This document shows positions 1 through 5,743 of a stretch of 14,819 nucleotides of DNA, one piece after another. Source of the DNA: UPXZ01 sp964541615 (GTDB lineage: Bacteria; Bacteroidota; Bacteroidia; Bacteroidales; Paludibacteraceae). The notes under the pieces are model-generated. The model saw nothing but the letters and a program-made list of their open reading frames with translations, made no database searches and had not been told where the DNA came from. Numbering within the stretch: the first letter of the stretch is position 1; each line of letters starts with the position of its first letter. The DNA lies in contig CAZIRA010000065.1 of the NCBI GenBank assembly GCA_964541615.1, positions 1 through 14,819 of the forward strand, in the 5' to 3' direction. Made by a program: the position numbers and the translations under genes.

Positions 1-142
1 GAAAATATCTGTAATTTTGTCGTAATTAATCATAAGGCGTTTGTTAGTTAATCAATTATATATCAACACTATAAAGATACTAACTTTCGCCTTATTTTTC
101 AAATAAAACATCAATAATTATTAATCGAACTCAGGTTATCAA
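1..142. other. AT-rich non-coding left edge
   Basis: No convincing gene is seen on either strand. The stretch is strongly AT-rich and ends at the hairpin that closes the Crp/Fnr gene. It is probably intergenic space between that gene and an unseen neighbour to the left. Confidence 0.6.
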
Positions 143-187
143 TAAAAATAGGCTGTTCGCATTACACGGGCAGCCTGTATTTTTTTG
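143..187. terminator. Hairpin terminator, probably bidirectional
   Basis: The arms GGCTG (151-155) and CAGCC (171-175) are bordered by an A-rich run on the left and a T run (about 179-186) on the right, so the hairpin could stop transcription in either direction. On the minus strand it lies about 55 nt after the stop codon of the Crp/Fnr gene. On the plus strand it would insulate that gene from anything to the left. Confidence 0.55.
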
Positions 188-241
188 GTTAATAGTAATT
201 AATAATGACCTCACATTCCCAATGAGGGCTTAGAGGGACAG

Positions 242-919
242 TTATCCATTCTGACTAATCAACAGCAACGATTTTTTATTCAATACCTCAATTTGTTTGC
301 CCGTTACTTTAATTATTCCGTCTTTATCAAATTCGTTGAGTACGCGGTTTACACTTTCCCGGCTGGTATCCACCAGGTTGGCTAATTCCGATTGCGAAAT
401 GGGCAGGGTAAAACTATCAGACTGGAATATTTTTTCCGAAAATTCAAGTAATACATCGGCCATATTGCCGCGTATTTGTTTTTGCGTCCTGTTTGCACAG
501 CGCCGAAATGATTCCAACTCGTTCTTGCTAAGTTCAATCAGTATATCGTTCGAAAATTCCCTGTTCTCATTCAATATGGTCTGAAAAACACGTACATCAA
601 TATAACAAACTTCGGTGTCGGTGACAGCCGTAACCGAGTATTGATTTATTTTATCACCAAACGTAGTGGGTAATCCAAGATAAGTCGGTGCTTTTACCAG
701 TCGTACAATCTGCTCATGATAGGGTCCGGTTAAATGAATTTTGGCCAAACCCCGCCGAAGAAAAACTACATTGGTCGAAAACATACCCTGCTTAATTATC
801 GAGTCACCTTTCTTAAAACGCAATTCCAGATGATTTTCAGATAATTGCCCGAAACTTTTGTCACTGAGCATCGAAGTTGCACGGGTGTTAAAAACACAAT
901 TCTTACAGTCGTTTTGCAT
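242..919 (-). CDS. Crp/Fnr-family transcriptional regulator
   Basis: A 225-residue cytoplasmic DNA-binding regulator of normal Crp/Fnr length. The N-terminal cyclic-nucleotide-binding-like beta-roll spans about residues 25-125 (including KKGDSIIKQG and the RRGLAKIH strand). A long dimerisation helix follows, and a C-terminal winged helix has the recognition helix TSRESVNRVLNEF at about 185-197. The N-terminus has a CxxC (Cys5, Cys8), with further cysteines at 105 and 141. This resembles the Fe-S-binding Fnr pattern, but the usual third N-terminal cysteine is missing, so cluster binding is uncertain. The gene diverges from the TusA/Hdr operon, and a TGTGAT-N4-ATCACA palindrome lies in the shared promoter region. 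From that I infer autoregulation and control of the operon, perhaps in response to redox state or oxygen. The signal is not known. It could equally be a ligand-sensing Crp-type factor. Confidence 0.9.
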   Translation of the reverse strand: MQNDCKNCVFNTRATSMLSDKSFGQLSENHLELRFKKGDSIIKQGMFSTNVVFLRRGLAKIHLTGPYHEQIVRLVKAPTYLGLPTTFGDKINQYSVTAVTDTEVCYIDVRVFQTILNENREFSNDILIELSKNELESFRRCANRTQKQIRGNMADVLLEFSEKIFQSDSFTLPISQSELANLVDTSRESVNRVLNEFDKDGIIKVTGKQIEVLNKKSLLLISQNG

Positions 920-945
920 TATTTTCTTCTATAAAGTTTACGATA

Positions 946-977
946 CAAATATAATAAATGTGATGCATATCACAAAA
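946..977 (-). promoter_or_regulatory. Promoter of the Crp/Fnr gene
   Basis: Read on the minus strand, a perfect Bacteroidetes -7 box TATATTTG (953-946) is preceded at 19 nt by TTTTG (977-973), which fits the -33 element. The Crp-type palindrome at 959-974 sits between and across these elements, a position that would suit autorepression. Confidence 0.55.
959..974. promoter_or_regulatory. Crp/Fnr-type operator TGTGAT-GCAT-ATCACA
   Basis: Two perfect 6-bp inverted half-sites, TGTGAT and ATCACA, are separated by 4 bp. This is the geometry of a Crp-family binding site. It lies in the 159-bp space between the Crp/Fnr gene and the divergent operon. It overlaps the minus-strand promoter and sits roughly 75 bp upstream of the inferred plus-strand start site. 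The neighbouring regulator is the obvious candidate to bind it. Confidence 0.6.
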
Positions 978-1028
978 TAATGCAACCTATTACACATTAA
1001 ATATATGAATATTAATACCACAAGTATT

Positions 1029-1036
1029 TATATTTG
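1029..1036 (+). promoter_or_regulatory. -7 box (TATATTTG) of the sulfur/Hdr operon
   Basis: This is a perfect match to the Bacteroidetes TAnnTTTG -7 motif, 43 nt before the first ATG of the operon. No good -33 TTG is seen at the expected distance, which would fit a promoter that needs an activator such as the divergent Crp/Fnr protein. Confidence 0.5.
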
Positions 1037-1078
1037 CATAAAAATTTCTTCAATTAAATTCAATCAATAAATATAGTT

Positions 1079-1161
1079 ATGGAAAAATCAAGTGAAGTAA
1101 CCCTCGAAATGCTTCAAAAACAAGTAGATGAACTTACCAATAAAGTAACTTATCTCGAAAA
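1079..1161 (+). CDS. N-terminal fragment, probably DsrE/DsrF-like protein (cut by gap)
   Basis: Only the first 27 residues are visible before the run of N. They are a charged, heptad-like helix (LQKQVDELTNKVTYLE) that looks like a short coiled coil. This kind of N-terminal helix is common on DsrE2-type proteins, which are often encoded just before TusA. The assignment therefore rests mainly on the neighbour and is tentative. The start is supported by the upstream -7 box and the A-rich leader; there is no Shine-Dalgarno sequence. This is the first gene of the operon that diverges from the Crp/Fnr gene. The rest of the gene, including any catalytic cysteine, lies in the assembly gap. The frame happens to stay open through the N run into tusA, but that continuity has no meaning. 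Confidence 0.4.
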
Positions 1162-1261
1162 NNNNNNNNNNNNNNNNNNNNNNNNNNNNNNNNNNNNNNN
1201 NNNNNNNNNNNNNNNNNNNNNNNNNNNNNNNNNNNNNNNNNNNNNNNNNNNNNNNNNNNNN
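1162..1261. other. Assembly gap of 100 N
   Basis: Exactly 100 undetermined bases, a conventional placeholder for a gap of unknown length. It removes most of the first operon gene and the leader of tusA. Confidence 0.98.
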
Positions 1262-1264
1262 ATT

Positions 1265-1516
1265 ATGACAGCAGAAGAATTAAAATCAGTAGAAGTAGCA
1301 AAATCAGTTGATGCACGCGGTACAGCATGTCCGGGACCACTATTGGAAGCCAAAAAAGCAATCGGCACCATCAAAGCCGGTGATGTTATGGAAATCCTCT
1401 CGTCCGACGAAGGAACAAAACAGGATATTCCAAAATGGTGCAACAAACAAGGACATGAGTATCTGGGCTTTGCCGAAGAAAACGGATACTTCAAAGTGTA
1501 CATGAAGAAAAAATAA
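1265..1516 (+). CDS. tusA: TusA-family sulfur carrier protein
   Basis: A protein of 83 residues from the first ATG after the gap, close to the usual 75-85 for TusA/SirA-like proteins. The family motif is clear: DARGTACPGPLLEAKKAI, with Cys22 of the CPGP motif as the expected persulfide-carrying residue and the following amphipathic helix. The rest matches the small two-layer fold (AGDVMEILSSDEGTKQDIPKW). TusA proteins pass sulfane sulfur between rhodaneses, DsrE proteins and acceptor enzymes in the cytoplasm. Beside an Hdr/Qmo-type complex, this one may deliver or accept sulfur for a dissimilatory or biosynthetic redox step (inference). The upstream leader is in the gap, so a slightly earlier start cannot be excluded. 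Confidence 0.88.
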   Translation: MTAEELKSVEVAKSVDARGTACPGPLLEAKKAIGTIKAGDVMEILSSDEGTKQDIPKWCNKQGHEYLGFAEENGYFKVYMKKK

Positions 1517-1524
1517 AAAAGACT

Positions 1525-1583
1525 ACTACCCCCCAACCCCTAAAGGGGAGTTAGAGTAAACCTCTAGCCCCCCTATAGGGGAA
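1525..1583. repeat. Two adjacent C/G-rich palindromic repeats
   Basis: Two short palindromic elements lie side by side, with cores CCCC-TAAA-GGGG (1537-1548) and CCCC-TATA-GGGG (1570-1581). Each has a second C-run before it and an A-rich/TAGAG-like flank. They belong to the same family as the elements at 1658-1690, 5339-5364 and 5435-5467. From memory, similar repeats are scattered through many Bacteroidetes genomes. They form local hairpins in the space between tusA and the MvhD-like gene, and could pair with the inverted copy at 1658-1690. Confidence 0.75.
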
Positions 1584-1621
1584 TATGGGATTTTGGATTT
1601 GATAATTTATTAATACATTGT

Positions 1622-2083
1622 ATGGCAAATATTGAAGAAAATATGCAAGACAATACTAACTCTAATTCCCCTTCAGGGGCCGGGGGTACTAAAAAAAGTG
1701 CGAAAATTCTGGTATTTTCCACCGAAAAAATATCCGATCCAGCTATTGACATGGCCGGACTTCTCAAATTACATTATCCGCCAACGGTTTACACCATTTC
1801 CATTCCATGTTCAAGCGGAATAAAACCGAGCTGGATACTCTATGCCTACGAAAAAGGTTTCGACGGTGTATTTATAGCGGCCGACGGAAGCGATTGCGTA
1901 TTTGGCGAGTCCTGCACCGAAAAAACCGGCAATCTGGTATCGAAAACTCACAATCTGATGAAAGAAAAGGAACTTGACCCTGCCCGTTTGCGCATGGCTG
2001 CCATCTGTTCTGTGTGCAGCGAATCGTTTGTTAAGCAAATGCGAACCTTCAATGAGTATTTACTTAAAACACGAAATGCATGA
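1622..2083 (+). CDS. MvhD/FlpD-like electron-transfer subunit (hydrogenase iron-sulfur subunit family)
   Basis: A 153-residue cytoplasmic protein. Residues 28-147 follow the MvhD/FlpD fold: KILVFSTEK, then DMAGLLKLHYPP (43-54), IPCSSGI (61-67), the YEKGFDGVFIAADGSDC block (76-92) and the RLRMAAICSVC segment. MvhD passes electrons to HdrA, usually from hydrogenase or formate dehydrogenase, and in QmoB it is fused to the C-terminus of HdrA. Here it is a separate gene directly before HdrA. The N-terminal CxxC normally present in MvhD is replaced (STEK, 33-36). Cys63, 92, 98, 129 and 132 remain, so the usual [2Fe-2S] site may be altered or absent. Residues 9-23 come from an in-frame palindromic repeat. 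No other usable start exists downstream, so the repeat must be translated. The stop overlaps the next start (ATGA). Confidence 0.82.
   Translation: MANIEENMQDNTNSNSPSGAGGTKKSAKILVFSTEKISDPAIDMAGLLKLHYPPTVYTISIPCSSGIKPSWILYAYEKGFDGVFIAADGSDCVFGESCTEKTGNLVSKTHNLMKEKELDPARLRMAAICSVCSESFVKQMRTFNEYLLKTRNA
1658..1690. repeat. In-frame palindromic repeat inside the MvhD-like gene
   Basis: The core CCCC-TTCA-GGGG (1668-1679), followed by a G-rich arm, is an inverted copy of the repeats at 1525-1583. It is translated as part of the N-terminus (Ser/Asn/Pro/Gly-rich, about residues 13-23) without disturbing the frame. The copy at 5435-5467 is nearly identical and is read in the same frame. Confidence 0.8.
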
Positions 2084-3384
2084 TGGAAAAACAAATAAAA
2101 AATATAAGTTACGATGCACTGGTTATCGGTGCCGGAATAGCCGGTGGAGAAGCAGCATTGAATCTGGCTAATACTGGTTTTAAGGTTCTTTTAGTTGACA
2201 AAGAACTTTCAGTAGGCGGAAAAATGATCATGCTCAGCAAGGTGTTCCCAACACTGGATTGCTCGGCCTGTATCACCACCCCAAAAGTGTCCGAAATCTC
2301 ACGCCACCCGAATATCACCATATTTACTGGTGCCGAAGTGAGCAATATTCACAAAGTCAGTGACAATGAATTCACCGCAAAAGTGACCCAACACCCGCGC
2401 TATGTGCATGTTGAAGATTGTACAGCCTGCCAGCTTTGCGAAAAAGCCTGCCCGGTGAATGTGCGCGACCAGTATCAGTTTGGACTGATAGGGCGCAAAG
2501 CTGCATTTATTCCATTCAGCATTTGCAGTCCCAAAGCAGCTGCCATCGATATTGAAAGCTGTACACTTTGTGGTGCCTGCGAAAAAGTTTGCCCGACCAA
2601 CTGCATTGATTTTACAATGGAGACTGAAATCATGAATTTACATGTCAAAACGGTGATAATAGCTACCGGTTTTGATATGTTTGATGCTAAGAAAATGCCA
2701 CGATACGGTTACGGAAAATATAAAAATGTAATTACTGCCCTTCAAATGGAGCGTGAACTGGCTCCAACCCGTCCGTTCAACACCATCCTCCGCCCGGGCG
2801 ACGGAAAAGTACCTGATAAAATTGCTTACGTTCTATGTGTGGGTTCCCGCGATGCCTCAGTAGGTAATCCTATCTGTTCACAGATTTGCTGCATGTATTC
2901 CATCAAGCAGGCTCAGTTGCTTATGGGCGCTTTGCCCATGGCCGATGTGACCATTTATTATATCAATATCCGCTCGTTTGGTAAAGGATTTGAAGAGTTC
3001 TACCAACAGGCCAAAGGGATGGGCGTGAACTTTGTAAAAGGAAAAATCGGGCGCATCAGTGAAAAAGAAGGCGGAAACCTCATTCTCCGCTACGAAGATA
3101 TTAACGAAGGAAAACTTCAGGAAGCCGAGCACGACATGGTTATACTGTCAACAGGTGTATTACCCAACAAGGGAATTGACAAATTCTTTGAAAATGAAAC
3201 GCTTGCACTGGACGAATTTAGTTTTGTAGGACAAAGTGATTTGCTTGCCAGCCCTTCCAAAACAAGTATCAAAGGTGTCTTTGTAGCAGGTACCGCCACA
3301 GGACCGATGGATATTCCCGATTCGATACTTTCGGCCGGTTCGGCATCGTCTGAAGCAATCAGTTACTTAGTTCAACACCCTTAA
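2080..3384 (+). CDS. HdrA/QmoA-like FAD- and iron-sulfur-containing flavoprotein (short form)
   Basis: A 434-residue cytoplasmic protein, close to QmoA in length. It starts with a Rossmann FAD motif (GAGIAG, 17-22) and the HdrA-type VGGKMIMLSKVFPTLDCSAC segment. It carries an inserted ferredoxin with two complete [4Fe-4S] motifs (Cys114/117/120/124 and Cys161/164/167/171). After these come the Hdr/Qmo signature CVGSRD plus ICSQICCMYSIKQA and a C-terminal FAD strand ending GTATGPMDIPDSILSAG. In known complexes this subunit moves electrons between the HdrC/QmoC module and its partners, and HdrA can bifurcate. The gene overlaps the MvhD-like gene by ATGA, with a second in-frame ATG at 2083, so translation is probably coupled. 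It lacks the N-terminal HdrA extension and the C-terminal ferredoxin found in the next gene. Confidence 0.9.
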   Translation: MMEKQIKNISYDALVIGAGIAGGEAALNLANTGFKVLLVDKELSVGGKMIMLSKVFPTLDCSACITTPKVSEISRHPNITIFTGAEVSNIHKVSDNEFTAKVTQHPRYVHVEDCTACQLCEKACPVNVRDQYQFGLIGRKAAFIPFSICSPKAAAIDIESCTLCGACEKVCPTNCIDFTMETEIMNLHVKTVIIATGFDMFDAKKMPRYGYGKYKNVITALQMERELAPTRPFNTILRPGDGKVPDKIAYVLCVGSRDASVGNPICSQICCMYSIKQAQLLMGALPMADVTIYYINIRSFGKGFEEFYQQAKGMGVNFVKGKIGRISEKEGGNLILRYEDINEGKLQEAEHDMVILSTGVLPNKGIDKFFENETLALDEFSFVGQSDLLASPSKTSIKGVFVAGTATGPMDIPDSILSAGSASSEAISYLVQHP

Positions 3385-3397
3385 ATACCTGCTTATT

Positions 3398-5338
3398 ATG
3401 GAAAAGAAACCAAAGAAAATAGGAGTTTATATTTGTCATTGCGGTGGCAATATATCCGATTATGTAGATGTGGAAAAAGTCCGCCAGTCGATAGAGGGTG
3501 AAGATATTGTCTTTATATCCAAAACCACCATGTTTGCCTGCTCCGATAGCAATCAGCGCGACATGGTCGAAGATATCAAAGCAAATGAACTTGATGGCGT
3601 TATTGTGGCTTCATGTTCACCAAAACTTCATCAGTTAACATTCCGCAATGTATCTGTGCGGGCTGATTTGAACAAATACACCTACGTACACGCTAATATC
3701 CGCGAACAGGCCTCGTGGGCGCACTCCGACAACAAAGTAGGAGCTACCGAAAAAGCCATTCATTTGGTTAAAGCAGCGATTGCCAAATCCCGTCTTGCAG
3801 AGGCATTGGAAACCAATAAAATTAAAGCCAAAAAGGCTGTTGCCGTAATTGGCGCCGGTGTAGCCGGTATGAAAGCCGCCATTTCACTGGCTGAGAAAGA
3901 CACAGAAGTTATTCTCATCGAGAAGGAGCCCTTCGTTGGCGGACGGGTTGTGCAGTGGGATTCGCTCTCCACCACCACCGAAACCGGCAAAGATATGGTG
4001 AAACGACTGTACACCGAACTGACCAAATTCGATAACATTACCATCATGACCAATTCCGAAGTGATTGAGAATAAAGGAAGTGTTGGTAATATATCGCTGA
4101 AAGTCAAGAAAACACCGCGTTATATCAATGCATCGGCATGCCATCCGGATGATCTGAAAAGAGCCATTGAAGTATGCCCTGTTGAAGTGCCCGATGAATT
4201 TAATTTCAGAACAAATTCCCGCAAGGCTATTTACAAAAACTACCCGAGCGAATATCCGCAAATTCCGGTTATCGACATTAAAAACTGTACCCGGTGCGGC
4301 GAATGCGAAAAGGTATGTAAAGCCATTGATTTCACTGAAAAAGAGGAAATCATCGATATTACGGTCGGTTCGGTACTCATGGCCACCGGTTTCGATCCCT
4401 ACACGCCCGCTTACGGCGAATTTGGTTACGCTACTTCCGACAATGTGATTACGCTGCCTCAGTTCAAACGGATGATTGATACACAGTTTGATAAACTTGT
4501 GTACAATGGCAAAGAAATTAAAAACATAACCTATATTTATTGTGTGGGAAGCCGTCAGACCGATGGTGAGAATACCTATTGTTCACGCAATTGCTGTACC
4601 TCTACCATTCATGCCGCTGTAACTGCCAAAAAGAAATTCAATAATATCACCAATTATCATTTCAACCGCGGACTGCGCACGTATGGGAAACAGGAAATCC
4701 TGTACGCCGATTCGCTGCGTCAGGGTGATATTTACCTGCAATCGTACGAAGATGGCCTGCCAACTGTAACGACCGAAGCCCATAAAACCATTGTGAAGAT
4801 CAATGATATTCTGACCAACGGCAGAGAAATAGAAGTGGAAGCCGATTTGGTGGTATTGGTTACCGGAATGGTCCCACGCAGCGACAACAATACGATTGGA
4901 AGTCTGTTCAAATTACCCAAAGGACGCGATAAATTCTACAACGAAGTACACATGAAACTTCGTCCGGTGGAAACGGTTATCGATGGAATTACCATTGCCG
5001 GAGCGTGTCAGGGTCCGAAAAATATTGCAGAATCTGTAAATTCAGCGCTTTCGGCAGCTACCAAATCGTATTCAATTGTGAGTAAAGGCGAACTTGAAAC
5101 CGACCCGCTGGTTGCAACCATTGATCCCGACAAATGTACGTGGTGTGGTGCCTGCGAGGAAGCTTGTCCCTTTGATGCTATCCTGAAAATAGAAAAAGGC
5201 AAAAAAGTGATAGCCGAAATCAATAATACCGTATGTAAAGGCTGCGGCATGTGTGCTCCGGTTTGTGAGCCCGATGCAATAAACCTCATTGCATGTTCGA
5301 GTGCCGAAATAATGAGTATGATTGATGCATTGGCATAA
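3398..5338 (+). CDS. Full-length HdrA-like flavoprotein (QmoB-like, lacking the MvhD domain)
   Basis: At 646 residues this matches canonical HdrA. An N-terminal domain begins GVYICHCGGNI (Cys13, Cys15) and includes ASCSPKLHQLTF. The FAD domain has GAGVAG at 152-157 and VGGRV soon after. An inserted ferredoxin follows, then CVGSR and YCSRNCC, a second FAD strand, and a C-terminal ferredoxin with two full motifs (Cys580/583/586/590 and Cys613/616/619/623). In the inserted ferredoxin the second motif is intact (Cys297/300/303/307), but the first has only Cys248 and Cys260, so one cluster is probably missing. QmoB is HdrA fused to MvhD; here the MvhD part is the separate gene at 1622-2083. The protein probably forms the soluble electron-transfer core with the short HdrA and the QmoC-like subunit. 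It lies 13 nt after the short HdrA gene. Confidence 0.92.
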   Translation: MEKKPKKIGVYICHCGGNISDYVDVEKVRQSIEGEDIVFISKTTMFACSDSNQRDMVEDIKANELDGVIVASCSPKLHQLTFRNVSVRADLNKYTYVHANIREQASWAHSDNKVGATEKAIHLVKAAIAKSRLAEALETNKIKAKKAVAVIGAGVAGMKAAISLAEKDTEVILIEKEPFVGGRVVQWDSLSTTTETGKDMVKRLYTELTKFDNITIMTNSEVIENKGSVGNISLKVKKTPRYINASACHPDDLKRAIEVCPVEVPDEFNFRTNSRKAIYKNYPSEYPQIPVIDIKNCTRCGECEKVCKAIDFTEKEEIIDITVGSVLMATGFDPYTPAYGEFGYATSDNVITLPQFKRMIDTQFDKLVYNGKEIKNITYIYCVGSRQTDGENTYCSRNCCTSTIHAAVTAKKKFNNITNYHFNRGLRTYGKQEILYADSLRQGDIYLQSYEDGLPTVTTEAHKTIVKINDILTNGREIEVEADLVVLVTGMVPRSDNNTIGSLFKLPKGRDKFYNEVHMKLRPVETVIDGITIAGACQGPKNIAESVNSALSAATKSYSIVSKGELETDPLVATIDPDKCTWCGACEEACPFDAILKIEKGKKVIAEINNTVCKGCGMCAPVCEPDAINLIACSSAEIMSMIDALA

Positions 5339-5364
5339 ACCCCTAACCCCTGAAGGGGAATAAG
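5339..5364. repeat. Palindromic repeat upstream of the winged-helix gene
   Basis: The core CCCC-TGAA-GGGG (5347-5358) starts right after the HdrA stop codon. It is an inverted copy of the element at 5435-5467. It occupies the same position relative to the following ATG (40 nt from core to ATG) as the repeat at 1561-1583 does relative to the MvhD-like gene. Confidence 0.75.
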
Positions 5365-5398
5365 AAATATTAGTTTTGAATATTACAAAATATTTGAT

Positions 5399-5743
5399 AT
5401 GAAAGAAATAGAAAACGACATACAAGATAAAGCTAACTCCAACCCCCCTTCAGGGGCCGGGGGTACAATAGAAAAAGGAAAAACAGCTAAATATCTGCGC
5501 GAAAAACTGGGAGGAATTCCCGAGAAGGCGAAAGAAAATTTGAAGGTTTACAACGGCATCAAAAAACAAATACTGGACGCCCTGATAGATCAGGACCTGA
5601 CAGTAATGCAACTTACCGAAAAACTGAATATGCCTTCCGACGAAGTGGTATATTATTTAATGTCGCTGGTGAAATATGGTTTTGTGAAAACCGGCGACAT
5701 CGATGATATGGACGAGTATTACACGTATAAACTGAATAAATAA
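5399..5743 (+). CDS. Small winged-helix-type protein of the Hdr/Qmo operon
   Basis: A 114-residue protein. Residues from about 48 onwards resemble a winged helix-turn-helix: IKKQILDALIDQDLTVMQLTEKL, then MPSDEVVYYLMSLVKYGFVKTG as the recognition helix, and a short wing ending YYTYKLNK. No enzymatic motif is seen. From memory, small proteins of this type occur in Hdr/Qmo-related gene clusters of other anaerobes. The role here is unknown; it may regulate the operon or act as an assembly or docking factor. Residues 9-23 are a palindromic repeat read in frame, almost the same peptide as in the MvhD-like protein. No alternative start lies between the repeat and the folded domain. The stop and the next start overlap (TAATG), so it is translationally coupled to the membrane subunit. 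Confidence 0.75.
   Translation: MKEIENDIQDKANSNPPSGAGGTIEKGKTAKYLREKLGGIPEKAKENLKVYNGIKKQILDALIDQDLTVMQLTEKLNMPSDEVVYYLMSLVKYGFVKTGDIDDMDEYYTYKLNK
5435..5467. repeat. In-frame palindromic repeat inside the winged-helix gene
   Basis: The core CCCC-TTCA-GGGG (5445-5456) with a G-rich right arm is near-identical to 1658-1690 and inverted relative to 5339-5364. It is translated as SNPPSGAGGT. It lies 46 nt after the ATG, exactly as in the MvhD-like gene. Confidence 0.8.

Noticed and set aside
297..584. Plus-strand open frame of 95 residues inside the Crp/Fnr gene
   Set aside because: It lies opposite a clear Crp/Fnr coding sequence, has no family features, and no promoter or ribosome-binding site was seen.
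1079..1516. A single 145-residue open frame joining the coiled-coil start to TusA
   Set aside because: It passes through 100 N of placeholder sequence, so the shared frame is chance. TusA has its own ATG at 1265 and the normal family length.
1525..5467. The short C/G repeats as a CRISPR array or insertion-sequence ends
   Set aside because: There are only a few imperfect copies at irregular large distances, with no spacers of even length between adjacent repeats, no cas genes and no transposase.
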